Shown here: one piece after another, positions 1 to 8,887 of the stretch
Layout: each line of letters opens with the position of its first letter
Position numbering within the stretch: position 1 is the first letter of the stretch
Assembly: GCA_900770195.1 (NCBI GenBank)
Contig: CAAGJI010000003.1
Location: 1 to 64,000, forward strand
Reading direction: 5' to 3'
DNA from: Oscillospiraceae bacterium
GTDB taxonomy: Bacteria > Bacillota > Clostridia > Oscillospirales > Ruminococcaceae
DNA: 64,000 nt
Position numbers and translations under genes: made by a program
Notes under the pieces: generated by a model
Databases searched by the model: none
Told to the model about the DNA's origin: nothing
Seen by the model: only the letters and a program-made list of their open reading frames with translations

Positions 1-46
1 ACCTCTCAGTCAGCTAAAGCTGACAGCTCTCCTTAAAAGGAGAGCC
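1..46. repeat. Pair of adjacent perfect palindromes
   Basis: Two short stem-loops sit back to back at the window edge. The first pairs GTCAGCT (9-15) with AGCTGAC (18-24). The second pairs GCTCTCCTT (26-34) with AAGGAGAGC (37-45). The sequence is richer in G and C than its surroundings and has no T-run directly after it. It looks like the end of a dispersed palindromic repeat, of a kind I associate with Clostridia genomes, or the terminator of a gene lying before the window. I cannot tell which without the left flank. Confidence 0.5.
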
Positions 47-200
47 TTATATTCTACATTTTTTTATAAAACAAATAAATATTTTTAAAAATTGATTTCC
101 GTGAACATTTTTTCAATTGATTTCATCAGAATATATTTTTCAAAATGCAAGAAAATAATAAATAATAAAATTATATTGGAAGAAATACATAATATAACTA

Positions 201-229
201 TTGATTTTTGCAATAATTAGTGTTATAAT
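201..229 (+). promoter_or_regulatory. Promoter of the oxidoreductase operon
   Basis: A -35-like TTGATT (201-206) and a perfect -10 TATAAT (224-229) are 17 bp apart. They lie 43 bp before the ATG of the P-loop ATPase gene. This is the only sigma-A-like promoter seen before the five-gene cluster. Confidence 0.6.
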
Positions 230-272
230 GGTTAAGATATACATATATCAATATGCGAAAAAAGGAGTAGAG

Positions 273-926
273 ATGAAAAAAATAACAGTTGTAACCGGTC
301 ATTATGGAAGCGGAAAGACTAATCTTTCTGTTAATATTGCCTTAAAATCGGCAGCTGAGGGGAAAAAGGTTGCAGTTTGCGACCTTGATATTGTAAACCC
401 TTATTTCAGACTTGCTGATTTTGAAGACATTTTCAGGGAAAAGGGAATTGAATTTGCCGCACCTCAGTTTGCAAATACAAGCCTTGACATTCCTGCCCTT
501 AATTTTAATGTTGAGGGACTTGCTGATTTTTCAGACCATCTGATAATTGATGTTGGCGGAGATGATGCCGGTGCGGTTGCACTTGGAAGATACTCCGAAA
601 CACTTCATAATCTTGATTCTGAATTTGAAATGATATACGTTATAAACAAATATCGCTATCTTGAAGGTGCAGAAGATGAAACTGCACTTTTAATACCTCA
701 GATTGAAGCGGCATCAAGAATGAAGCATACTGGTATAGTAAATAATTCAAATCTTGGCGAAGAAACAACGGAAGATATTGTGAAAAATTCCGTTGAATAT
801 GCTGAAAGTATCTCAGAAAGAACAGGTTTGCCGCTTCTTTACACAACGTATCCGTCATATCTTGAAAAGCCTTTTCCAAAGGCAGTTCCTGTTGATGTTT
901 ATGTAAAACCTGTCTGGGAAAGATGA
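273..926 (+). CDS. P-loop ATPase (ParA/MinD/CobQ-like), first gene of the 2-oxoacid oxidoreductase cluster
   Basis: This 217-residue cytosolic protein opens with a nucleotide-binding P-loop (GHYGSGKT, residues 9-16). It also has a switch-like segment with acidic residues at 37-39 and a DVGGDDAG stretch, as in deviant-Walker SIMIBI ATPases. I start it at 273, where AAAGGAG precedes the ATG; an in-frame TTG 72 nt upstream has no ribosome-binding site and overlaps the promoter. It overlaps the ferredoxin region by a few bases, so it is probably cotranscribed with the oxidoreductase genes. Related ATPases act in cofactor insertion, metal-cluster delivery or partitioning. A role in assembling or regulating the enzyme is inference from position only. 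Confidence 0.75.
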   Translation: MKKITVVTGHYGSGKTNLSVNIALKSAAEGKKVAVCDLDIVNPYFRLADFEDIFREKGIEFAAPQFANTSLDIPALNFNVEGLADFSDHLIIDVGGDDAGAVALGRYSETLHNLDSEFEMIYVINKYRYLEGAEDETALLIPQIEAASRMKHTGIVNNSNLGEETTEDIVKNSVEYAESISERTGLPLLYTTYPSYLEKPFPKAVPVDVYVKPVWER

Positions 927-940
927 AAGGAGGACATAAT

Positions 941-1147
941 ATGGCAAAAATGACAGTTCTCTTTGAACGCTGCAAGGGCTGTGAACTCTGTACATCAGTC
1001 TGTCCTAAGCACATTGTTGCATTGCAGAAAGAAAAGAGAAATAAAAAAGGTTATTTCACAGCACACTGTACAGATGAATCAAAATGTATAGGCTGTAAAA
1101 TGTGTGCAGTAATGTGCCCTGATTGTGCAATAATAATTGAAAAGTAG
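941..1147 (+). CDS. korD: 2-oxoacid:ferredoxin oxidoreductase, delta (2x[4Fe-4S] ferredoxin) subunit
   Basis: This is a 68-residue ferredoxin with two CxxCxxCxxxCP clusters, the first at Cys11, 14, 17 and 21. Each ligates a [4Fe-4S] centre. In the KOR/VOR family this subunit moves electrons from the thiamine-diphosphate subunit to free ferredoxin. The start at 941 is chosen because AAAGGAGG lies directly upstream; a more upstream ATG at 923 overlaps the previous stop and lacks a site. The alpha, beta and gamma subunits follow directly, which makes assignment to this complex secure. Confidence 0.9.
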   Translation: MAKMTVLFERCKGCELCTSVCPKHIVALQKEKRNKKGYFTAHCTDESKCIGCKMCAVMCPDCAIIIEK

Positions 1148-1162
1148 AAAGAAGGATAAAAA

Positions 1163-2227
1163 TTGGAACGTAAACTTATGAAAGGTAACGAAGCAATGGC
1201 AGAAGCTGCAATAAGAGCAGGCTGCAAGGCGTTTTTCGGTTACCCAATTACACCACAGACAGAATTATCTGCATATATGGCAAAATATATGGAAAAATCA
1301 GGCGGCGTTTTCCTTCAGGCTGAATCTGAAGTAGCTGCCATAAATATGGTATATGGTGCATCTGCATCAGGTCAGAGAGCCATGACATCATCTTCTTCAC
1401 CTGGTATTTCACTTAAAGCAGAAGGTATTTCATATCTTGCAGGTTCAGACCTCCCTGCTGTTATTATAAACGTACAGAGAGGCGGTCCTGGTCTTGGTTC
1501 AATTCAGCCGGCACAGCAGGACTACTGGCAGGCAACTCACGCAATGGGTCACGGCGATTTCCACATTCTTGTTTTCGCTCCTGCATCTGTTCAGGAAATG
1601 GTGGACCTTATAATTGAAGCATTTGATACAGCTGATGAATACAGAATGCCTGCAATGATTCTTGCAGATGGTCTTCTTGGTCAGATGATGGAACCTGTTT
1701 CATTCCCTGATGAAGTTAAAATCGACAAGGTTGATAAATCAGGCTGGGCTTGTTCAGGTCATAAAATGCAGCGTGAACATCACATTGTAAATTCACTTTA
1801 TATTGAAGCTGAAAAGTGCGAAGAAGTCGTAAGAAAGCGTTTTGAAAGATACGCAATAGTTGAAGAAAAAGTTCATAAGGCAGAAGTTTATATGTGCGAT
1901 GATGCAGATATTGTTTTAACAGCATATGGTGCATCTGCAAGAGTTGCAAAGTCAGCCGTAAATCAGGCAAGAAAACTTGGTATTAAAGCAGGACTTTGCA
2001 GACCGATAACATTATGGCCTTTCCCCAAAAAGGAACTTAACGAAGCAGTCAAGAATGCATCTGACGTTCTTTGTGTTGAAATGTCAATGGGTCAGATGGT
2101 AGATGATGTTCGTCTTGCTATAAACTGCTCAAAGCCTGTACACTTCTTTGGAAGATGCGGCGGTGTTATTCCTTCACCTAAGGAAGTTCTTGAAGAAATC
2201 AAAAAACTTGCAGGAGGTAAACAGTAA
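1163..2227 (+). CDS. korA: 2-oxoacid:ferredoxin oxidoreductase, alpha subunit (KorA/VorB type)
   Basis: This 354-residue subunit belongs to the pyruvate:ferredoxin oxidoreductase superfamily. It oxidatively decarboxylates a 2-oxoacid to an acyl-CoA and reduces ferredoxin. The N-terminal GYPITPQTEL (residues 26-35) is the family pyrimidine-binding signature, and the C-terminal third matches the transketolase C-like domain. It begins with TTG at 1163 behind a GAAGGA site. Its stop overlaps the beta-subunit ATG (TAATG). Sequence alone does not say whether the substrate is 2-oxoglutarate or a branched-chain 2-oxoacid; the D-A-B-C order and lengths fit both KOR and VOR enzymes. Confidence 0.9.
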   Translation: MERKLMKGNEAMAEAAIRAGCKAFFGYPITPQTELSAYMAKYMEKSGGVFLQAESEVAAINMVYGASASGQRAMTSSSSPGISLKAEGISYLAGSDLPAVIINVQRGGPGLGSIQPAQQDYWQATHAMGHGDFHILVFAPASVQEMVDLIIEAFDTADEYRMPAMILADGLLGQMMEPVSFPDEVKIDKVDKSGWACSGHKMQREHHIVNSLYIEAEKCEEVVRKRFERYAIVEEKVHKAEVYMCDDADIVLTAYGASARVAKSAVNQARKLGIKAGLCRPITLWPFPKKELNEAVKNASDVLCVEMSMGQMVDDVRLAINCSKPVHFFGRCGGVIPSPKEVLEEIKKLAGGKQ

Positions 2228-2982
2228 TGGCAGTTGTTTTTGAAAAACCACATGGTTTGTGTGACGTTCCTATGCACTTTTGCCCTGGTTGTTCACACGG
2301 TATAGTTCACCGTCTTGTTGCGGAAGTACTTGATGATATGAATATAGAAGGCGATACAATAGCAGTAACACCTGTTGGTTGTGCTTGTATGTCTTATGAT
2401 TATTTTAATTGTGATGTTGTTTGTGCAGCACACGGAAGGGCTCCGGCCGTTGCGACAGGTGTAAAGAGAACAAATCCTGACAAATATGTTTTTGCATATC
2501 AGGGTGACGGCGACCTTGCGGCAATTGGCACAGCTGAAACAGTACACGTTGGTACAAGAGGCGAAAATATCGTTATAATCTTTATCAACAACACAATTTA
2601 CGGTATGACAGGCGGACAGATGGCACCTACATCAATCCCTGGACAGGTAACACAGACAACTCCTTACGGACGTGACCCGAAAACAGCAGGTTATCCGATA
2701 AGAGTTTGCGAAATGATGTCTACACTTGACGGTACAGCACTTGTACAGAGAGTAGCGGTTGATACAGTTCCTCATATAAATGATGCAAAGAAAGCTATCA
2801 GAAAAGCTTTTGAAAATCAGAAGGAAAAAAGAGGACTTTCAATAATTGAAATACTTTCAGTCTGTCCTACAAACTGGGGTATGACTCCTCTTGAATCAAT
2901 AAAGAGATTACAGGATGAAATGATACCTTACTATCCTCTTGGAGTATTCAAAGATGTTACAAAGGAAGGAGAGGAAAAGTAA
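2227..2982 (+). CDS. korB: 2-oxoacid:ferredoxin oxidoreductase, beta (thiamine diphosphate) subunit
   Basis: This 251-residue subunit binds thiamine diphosphate. The motif GDGD (93-96) followed about 26 residues later by NN (121-122) is the ThDP signature. CPGC (19-22) and further Cys residues near 52-66 are usual in the family. YGMTGGQMAPT, which follows the ThDP motif, is typical of KOR/VOR rather than pyruvate enzymes. The gene overlaps both neighbours by one base (TAATG at 2225-2229 and at 2980-2984), which predicts translational coupling and matched subunit synthesis. Confidence 0.92.
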   Translation: MAVVFEKPHGLCDVPMHFCPGCSHGIVHRLVAEVLDDMNIEGDTIAVTPVGCACMSYDYFNCDVVCAAHGRAPAVATGVKRTNPDKYVFAYQGDGDLAAIGTAETVHVGTRGENIVIIFINNTIYGMTGGQMAPTSIPGQVTQTTPYGRDPKTAGYPIRVCEMMSTLDGTALVQRVAVDTVPHINDAKKAIRKAFENQKEKRGLSIIEILSVCPTNWGMTPLESIKRLQDEMIPYYPLGVFKDVTKEGEEK

Positions 2983-3512
2983 TGACAAAAGGTATTCTTA
3001 TTGCAGGATTTGGCGGACAGGGTGCACTTTTCGTTGGTAAAATTCTTGCATACTGCGGACTTATCGAAGGCAAGGAACTTTCGTGGCTTCCTTCATACGG
3101 CCCTGAAATGAGAGGCGGTACAGCAAATTGCAGCGTATGGATATCAGATGAACCTGTTGGTTCACCTCAGGTTCTCGAACCTGATTACTTAATTGCAATG
3201 AACTATCCTTCATATGCAAAGTTTATCAATAAAGTAAGTCCCGACGGAATGGTTTTTGCAGACAGTTCACTTGTTGAAGAAAAATCAGACAGAAAAGACA
3301 TTAAGCAGTTCCTTATTCCTGCTGGTGATATAGTTGTTGAAAAACAGCTTGGAAATGCGATAAATATGGTTCTTCTTGGAAAACTCCTTGCTGAAACAAA
3401 ACTTTTCTCACTTGAAACAGTTCAGAAAGCAATGGAAAAATGCCTTCCGCCTAAAAAAGCAAAATTTATTGTTTCAAATATGAACGCAATAAAAGTTGGT
3501 ATGGAATCATAA
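2982..3512 (+). CDS. korC: 2-oxoacid:ferredoxin oxidoreductase, gamma subunit
   Basis: The 176-residue gamma subunit carries the family's glycine-rich GFGGQG at residues 9-14 and the PSYGPEMRGGTANC segment that helps place coenzyme A. It is the last gene of the cluster. A strong terminator begins about 20 bp after its stop. Confidence 0.9.
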   Translation: MTKGILIAGFGGQGALFVGKILAYCGLIEGKELSWLPSYGPEMRGGTANCSVWISDEPVGSPQVLEPDYLIAMNYPSYAKFINKVSPDGMVFADSSLVEEKSDRKDIKQFLIPAGDIVVEKQLGNAINMVLLGKLLAETKLFSLETVQKAMEKCLPPKKAKFIVSNMNAIKVGMES

Positions 3513-3532
3513 GAATATATGAATATAAAAAA

Positions 3533-3567
3533 TCCCCATTCACTTTTTGTGAAAGGGGAAATTTTTT
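3533..3567. terminator. Bidirectional intrinsic terminator
   Basis: TCCCC-A-TTCAC pairs with GTGAA-A-GGGGA around a T-rich loop, followed by a T-run. It separates the oxidoreductase operon from the convergent DUF4340 gene and can serve both. Confidence 0.85.
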
Positions 3568-3569
3568 AA

Positions 3570-4982
3570 TTAATTATCTTTTATGCTAAGTGCTGTTTGA
3601 ATTTGTTTGTAGTAGTCTATAACACCATTTTCTTTTGTAAGTGCTTTTCTTCTTGCAATAAGACCTGTATATTCGCCGTCTTTGAAAACGTAATATGTGT
3701 TATCATCTTTCGTTGCAAAGTCAAGTTTTATGCTGCTTCCATCTGTAAGGTCAAGTGTAATTGTTTCATCAGCTGTGTTTTGCGGATCGGCATAAGCATC
3801 AACGCTGTCAGCTTCCATATTCAAAATAGAATATATGAAATCGCTGTATAAAGAACTTACATTTGAAACAGATGTATCAATATCTTTTCCGTCGATTTTC
3901 ACGTTGTCGAAAGAATTGTTTTCTGTACTGTATATTCCTTCAAATTTTATATCCTGAACTTCAAAATTGCTGTCAAGCTTGATTTCCCCGCCTGTTATAT
4001 CTTCATTTTTAAGGCTTATAAGGTTAAGAGAAGTATATTCTTCTGTGCCTCTTTCAACAAAATAGATGTTTTCATAGCTTATATAAGCAAGCTGATTATC
4101 ATCTTTGTAAAGAATAGGAACTTCTTTATCTGTGTAGCTGTCAATGCTTTTTCCGATAAGAATAGTCATATCTTTACCTTCGTTATTTTTGATTTCAACT
4201 GTGTAATAAGGGTTATCAAAACCATATTCTGAATACTGTTCTTCTGTGATTTTTTCACCATAACCATCAAGTTCATATCTTGCGATATTTGAAAGAATTG
4301 TAAGGGTTGATGTTGAATTTATTTCGTGATTAACAGGTGATTTAATTTCCCATATTCCTGAATTTCTGTCAAGTTCAATAACAGTTTTACCATGTTTTGT
4401 TACTTTATAATATGTGTAGTCATCATCAGACCATTCATAAGTAAGGTAAGTGTTTTTCATACTCATTGAAGGATTGCTTAAAACATAAGCAGTTGAATAG
4501 TCCATTGTGAAAACAGCATCGCTTCCTTCTTTCATAACATAGAAAGCTTCATTTGTTGAGGTTGCTTTGCCTATGTATATTGTTGAAGATTTTTCTGAAT
4601 CTGAAACAGTAAGTTTTACAGGTTTATCAAGTCCGTAAATGCTTAAATCATCAGCTTTATCTGTTATTTTTTTTGTTGCTTTTAAATCGCCGTAATAAAG
4701 GCAAAGACTGTTGCAGAAAGAAGAACTGAGGTTAACATCATCTCTGTTTGTTAAAACCCAATCAGAATCTGAAAGTGAAAACTGATAATCTTCACCATCA
4801 GAATCTGTTATGTCAATTGATTTTATATCATCAGAATTTTGTGATATAAGTACAAGTTCAGCGGCTTCTTTTGCAGCTTTTTTATCTTTTGATGATGAAA
4901 CTACATTGACTGCCACAAGTGATGCGACAGCAGCAACCACAAGAACCACAAGAACAATAACAAGTTTTAAGTTACGTTTCAT
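3570..4982 (-). CDS. DUF4340 domain-containing protein of a Gld-like ABC system
   Basis: This 470-residue protein has one N-terminal membrane anchor (about residues 7-27) followed by an Asp/Ser-rich extracellular region with repeated beta-type segments, the DUF4340 arrangement. It is the last gene of a four-gene minus-strand operon, after the ATPase, permease and GldG-like genes. Its ATG overlaps the GldG-like stop (TAATG). DUF4340 proteins regularly accompany Gld-type ABC exporters, but their biochemical role is unknown. A surface-exposed accessory subunit is the likely role. Confidence 0.82.
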   Translation of the reverse strand: MKRNLKLVIVLVVLVVAAVASLVAVNVVSSSKDKKAAKEAAELVLISQNSDDIKSIDITDSDGEDYQFSLSDSDWVLTNRDDVNLSSSFCNSLCLYYGDLKATKKITDKADDLSIYGLDKPVKLTVSDSEKSSTIYIGKATSTNEAFYVMKEGSDAVFTMDYSTAYVLSNPSMSMKNTYLTYEWSDDDYTYYKVTKHGKTVIELDRNSGIWEIKSPVNHEINSTSTLTILSNIARYELDGYGEKITEEQYSEYGFDNPYYTVEIKNNEGKDMTILIGKSIDSYTDKEVPILYKDDNQLAYISYENIYFVERGTEEYTSLNLISLKNEDITGGEIKLDSNFEVQDIKFEGIYSTENNSFDNVKIDGKDIDTSVSNVSSLYSDFIYSILNMEADSVDAYADPQNTADETITLDLTDGSSIKLDFATKDDNTYYVFKDGEYTGLIARRKALTKENGVIDYYKQIQTALSIKDN

Positions 4983-6529
4983 TATGCTTTTCTCCTCTTT
5001 ATCCAGACACCAAGACCAACAGCAGCAACAACAACAGGTATAGCCATAAATACAGCCATATATGTTTTAGCTGAGGCTTCGTTTTCAAAATGCATTTTAT
5101 CGTTTACTTCTTCCTTGCTTGCAATACCCATATCAATATCGCTGCTCTGCATCCAGCTTACGCTTGAAAGGAAGAGATAAAGCGGGTTGATGTAGTAACC
5201 TGATTCCATATTTTCATCTTTAAGGAAATCAGCAGAACCAAAACATACAATTTTTGAATCGTTTCTTGATTTATCCATTGAATAAGCTGAAAGACAAAGA
5301 CCGCTTGTTGTATCTTTAAGAACATCAGGATCGTCTTCAGTACCGCCATAAGGTTCGCCCTCTGCTGTTGTGTTTGTTGTGATGAGAGTGTTTATATCCA
5401 TTGTGCTGAGGTTGTCGTTGTAAAGGAAATAGAAGCTTCTGCTTTCAGGCATATAAGTATAAAGACCATTGCTTATAAGACCTGATGTAAGGTCAACATC
5501 GCCTGCGTATGAGTCGTTTACAGTCATAATATCAACATACTGACTGTTTTCAGAAGAACCCTCTTCATCAGAATCTGAAACTTCTGTAAGGTTACATTCA
5601 ACGGCGTAAGCATCTCCATCAAGATGGAGTGAGTTGTTTGTTTCTTTTACTCTGTCATAGTGCATTCCTATGCAGTAATCTTCCATAATTGATTCTATGT
5701 TTTTGTACTCCTGTTTTGATTTGTTAGGTGACATCATAAATGTTATGTTTCCACCATTGTCAAGAAATTCATTTATCATTTCTTTTTCAGAATCTGTTAT
5801 ATCTTTTTCAGGTGCAGCTTCAACAAGAATAGCAGCATCATCAGGAACAGCGTCAACAGTTGAAAGGTCAAGTTCTTCCGCACTGTAGTTATAGTTTGAA
5901 AGGTTTGAAGAAAGTTTTGTAAAATTATCTTCAATTGTCGGTTCGCCATGTCCGCTTAAAAAATATACCTTAGGAGTAATATCTGAAACAGCTGCTTTTA
6001 TTGCACCTGTTATAAGATTTTCACCTTCAAAATATGTAACACCTGAAGTATAATTTCCACTGTCATCGTAAGAACCTGAATTTCTGTACATTGATTTACC
6101 TGTTACTCTTTTTGTAACGCTTCCGTGTTTGATAACAATATCGCCTGAAGATAAAGTAAGATAACCATCAGGGTTAAGCGAATCAACAAGTTCAGGATTT
6201 TCATCAGGGTCAAAATCAACAAAGTTTATGCACTTATGTTTTGAATACTGTTCTAACATATTGTAAAGTGCAATGTAATCATCAGATGTTTCAAGGGTAT
6301 CCATTTTCATAAGAAAATAGAAGTCAATTTTATCGCCTGACTCATCAAGTTCATCAAGATAATCTGTTGTTGTATCTGAAAGAGAATAAAGCTTTTTTGG
6401 AGTCATATCAAAGTTCATATCAAGTTTGTTTGCAATAAGGTTCAGAGGTATTGCGATTGCAATAACAAGGATTATCATTATCCACGCAATTCCTGTAGCT
6501 TTGCGTTTTTTTGCATTCATTTTAGACAT
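4982..6529 (-). CDS. GldG-like auxiliary protein of an ABC-2 type transporter
   Basis: This 515-residue protein has a transmembrane helix near residues 12-32, a large extracytoplasmic domain, and a second helix at the very C-terminus followed by a Lys/Arg tail (KRRKA). The domain holds the ABC-type uncharacterised transport segment, with YFLSGHGEPTI near the middle as in GldG proteins. In Bacteroidetes, GldG works with GldA and GldF in gliding. In Clostridia the same trio occurs without gliding and its substrate is not known. It is coupled to both neighbours. Confidence 0.82.
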   Translation of the reverse strand: MSKMNAKKRKATGIAWIMIILVIAIAIPLNLIANKLDMNFDMTPKKLYSLSDTTTDYLDELDESGDKIDFYFLMKMDTLETSDDYIALYNMLEQYSKHKCINFVDFDPDENPELVDSLNPDGYLTLSSGDIVIKHGSVTKRVTGKSMYRNSGSYDDSGNYTSGVTYFEGENLITGAIKAAVSDITPKVYFLSGHGEPTIEDNFTKLSSNLSNYNYSAEELDLSTVDAVPDDAAILVEAAPEKDITDSEKEMINEFLDNGGNITFMMSPNKSKQEYKNIESIMEDYCIGMHYDRVKETNNSLHLDGDAYAVECNLTEVSDSDEEGSSENSQYVDIMTVNDSYAGDVDLTSGLISNGLYTYMPESRSFYFLYNDNLSTMDINTLITTNTTAEGEPYGGTEDDPDVLKDTTSGLCLSAYSMDKSRNDSKIVCFGSADFLKDENMESGYYINPLYLFLSSVSWMQSSDIDMGIASKEEVNDKMHFENEASAKTYMAVFMAIPVVVAAVGLGVWIKRRKA

Positions 6530-6535
6530 TTTTAA

Positions 6536-7270
6536 TTACCCCCTGCTCCAGCGTCTTTTTTCAAGAACAATAATTGTAAGTATAATAAATACTATCGTTG
6601 AAGAAAGATAGAATATTATATCAGAAAGTCTGAAAAGTCCCTGAGAAAAGATAATGAATCTGTTTGATGTTGATAAGAAACCAAGTATCTTTGAAACAAC
6701 GTTAAGGTTTGAAAAATAAGCTGTTCTTGCGAGGTTGTCTATGTAGATGAGTAAAAGCATTGCAGCTTCGCTGAAAATAACAGAAAGAATTGTTGATTCA
6801 AAGAATGAAGAAATGAAAATACCTATTGAAATACAAACAAGTCCCCAGAGATAGAAACCGATATAGGCACTTATAAGAGATGACCAGACAACTGAACCTA
6901 TGAATGAAGTTATGATAGGGAAAACAAGTGAAACAAGCATCATAACAGCAAAAACAGTTGCAACTGATAAAAACTTTGAAAGAACTATTTTTGTAAGGCT
7001 TAAAGGTGAAGAAATAAGTAAAACTTCTGTATTATTTTTTCTTTCATCAGGGAATGATTTCATTGTGAGAACGGGTATTAAGAAAAGAAAATAGAAAAAG
7101 TTGTTGTAAAAAATGTTAGGGAAAGAAAAAACAAAATCATTTGTACCGGAAATATCTGATATTCCCATAACAAAAGTAAGGGAAAAAATCAGAAGAAAAA
7201 TAGCCGTTACAATATACGCCAGAGGCGAGAAGAAAAACGAATGGAGTTCTTTTTTATAAAGCGAAAACAT
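6536..7270 (-). CDS. ABC-2 type permease (GldF-like)
   Basis: This is a 244-residue integral membrane protein with six predicted hydrophobic helices, and it starts in the cytosol with an amphipathic stretch. Length and topology match the ABC-2 permease family. A strong GGAGGA site lies in the last codons of the preceding ATPase gene, so the two are translated together. The DERKNNTEVLL segment after the second helix is a common ABC-2 feature. Confidence 0.85.
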   Translation of the reverse strand: MFSLYKKELHSFFFSPLAYIVTAIFLLIFSLTFVMGISDISGTNDFVFSFPNIFYNNFFYFLFLIPVLTMKSFPDERKNNTEVLLISSPLSLTKIVLSKFLSVATVFAVMMLVSLVFPIITSFIGSVVWSSLISAYIGFYLWGLVCISIGIFISSFFESTILSVIFSEAAMLLLIYIDNLARTAYFSNLNVVSKILGFLSTSNRFIIFSQGLFRLSDIIFYLSSTIVFIILTIIVLEKRRWSRG

Positions 7271-7273
7271 ATT

Positions 7274-8320
7274 TTATTTGTCCTCCTTTTTGTTTTCAGG
7301 TGCATTGTTTTTTTCATGTTCAATGAGTCCGTCGATATTTTCTTCAGGCATTTCATTGATTAAATCCTCAAGAGAATGGACTTTATGAGAAGGCTGACTT
7401 ACAAGTTTCATAAATACCTGTTCAAGGTTGAGTTTTGCAGTCTTTATTTCAAGAACATTTCCGCCTGCGGCAATAACAGAAGAAAGAACAGCATTTCTGA
7501 TGTTTTCTTCCTTGATTTCAACTTTATATTCATAAACACCTGTACGTACAAAATCAGTACTTTTGATTGCAGCAACACCGTCTGTTGAAGAAATTGCATT
7601 CTGAACAGATTTTAAATCACCTTCGATTGTCATATCAAGGAGGAGGTTTGCTGTCATACTGTTTTCAAGGTTTTCAATGGTGTCTATTGCCTGAATTTCA
7701 CCTTTATTTATAACAACAACTCTGTCACAGACTGCACTTATTTCAGAAAGAATATGCGAACTTAAAATAACAGAATGGTCTTTTTTAAGGTCTTTTACAA
7801 GCTGACGAACTTCTGAAACCTGTGAAGGGTCAAGACCGACAGTAGGTTCATCAAGAATTAAAATTTTCGGGTTGCCGAGAAGTGCCTGAGCAAAGCCTAC
7901 ACGCTGTTTGTAGCCCTTTGAAAGATTTTTTATAAGTCTGTTTTGAACGTCTTCAAGCTTGAGTCTGTCCATAGCGTAGGCAATCTGCTTTTCACGTTCC
8001 GCCTTAGGAACTTGTTTTATGCCTGCAACGAATTTCAAATATTCTTTGACTTTCATATCAGGATAAACAGGAGGCAGTTCCGGAAGATAGCCTATGCATT
8101 TTTTAGCATTTACAGGGTCATCAGAAATGTCATGACCGTCGATAACAACAGTTCCGAAAGTACTTGGCAAATATCCGCAAATGATGTTCATAGTAGTGGA
8201 TTTCCCTGCACCGTTCGGACCTAAAAAGCCGAGTATTTCATTGTCATTTATTGTAAATGAAATATCTTTTACAGCGGCTTTTTTTCCATAATATTTGGTG
8301 AGATTTTTTATTTCAACCAT
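7274..8320 (-). CDS. ABC transporter ATP-binding protein
   Basis: This 348-residue ATPase drives the adjacent permease. It has Walker A (GPNGAGKST, residues 34-42), the signature LSKGYKQR, Walker B with LILDEP, and a C-terminal extension of about 120 residues found in drug or lipid exporter ATPases. I start it at 8320, where a GAAAGGAA site precedes the ATG; the open frame extends 24 codons further upstream without a site. It is the first gene of the Gld-like operon. Confidence 0.9.
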   Translation of the reverse strand: MVEIKNLTKYYGKKAAVKDISFTINDNEILGFLGPNGAGKSTTMNIICGYLPSTFGTVVIDGHDISDDPVNAKKCIGYLPELPPVYPDMKVKEYLKFVAGIKQVPKAEREKQIAYAMDRLKLEDVQNRLIKNLSKGYKQRVGFAQALLGNPKILILDEPTVGLDPSQVSEVRQLVKDLKKDHSVILSSHILSEISAVCDRVVVINKGEIQAIDTIENLENSMTANLLLDMTIEGDLKSVQNAISSTDGVAAIKSTDFVRTGVYEYKVEIKEENIRNAVLSSVIAAGGNVLEIKTAKLNLEQVFMKLVSQPSHKVHSLEDLINEMPEENIDGLIEHEKNNAPENKKEDK

Positions 8321-8392
8321 AAATAATTTCCTTTCAGCAATAAATTTATATTTATATACAGTAATAATGTATGAGGCATATAAATAAATCAA

Positions 8393-8706
8393 ATTCTATT
8401 ATCGCAAAATAATATGTAGCTGATATTAATTTTTTGTAATAATTATATAAAAATTAGAAAAAGTACATAAAATGAAATGTTTCAAACCAATACAGCGTTA
8501 AAGATTATACCTAATAAATGTGATGTTTATATGAAAACATAAGCCTTAATGTGAAAGATTGAAAAGAATTGCAAGACAGAAAGATAAAAGATACTAAAGT
8601 TTCAACAAATGAAAAAATATCACGTCAAAATGAACAAAAACAAATTTGTGTCAATGTGCAAATTGCCGAAAAAAATAATTTGATAGTCAATATTTACTGT
8701 AAAGGG
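8393..8706. other. Intergenic region between the Gld-like operon and the GH48 gene
   Basis: This AT-rich stretch lies between divergent genes. I see no credible open frame, tRNA or strong stem-loop. It probably holds the Gld-operon promoter on the minus strand and regulatory sites for the cellulase gene, but no motif stands out. Confidence 0.5.
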
Positions 8707-8735
8707 TTGACAATTTGAAATTGTTAAGTTATAAT
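8707..8735 (+). promoter_or_regulatory. Consensus sigma-A promoter of the GH48 gene
   Basis: A perfect TTGACA (8707-8712) and a perfect TATAAT (8730-8735) are 17 bp apart. Transcription should start near 8742, giving an untranslated leader of about 145 nt before the GH48 ATG. The leader ends with GAGAGGGG as ribosome-binding site and contains a small GCATT/AATGC hairpin near 8822-8834. Confidence 0.85.
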
Positions 8736-8887
8736 TAAGAAACAAGTATGAGGGGCGTGTGGTATTTTCAGAAGGCATTGAAATTTTGCAGAAAAACTGT
8801 GCGCTTGTTATATTGAACGGCATTAAAAATGCAAAGGAAAATCATTTTACAATTTTATTTTAATTCTACGAGAGGGGAAATTAAAAA

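Noticed and set aside
640..1014. Minus-strand open frame of 124 codons
   Set aside because: It is antisense to the P-loop ATPase and ferredoxin genes, which have clear motifs and ribosome sites.
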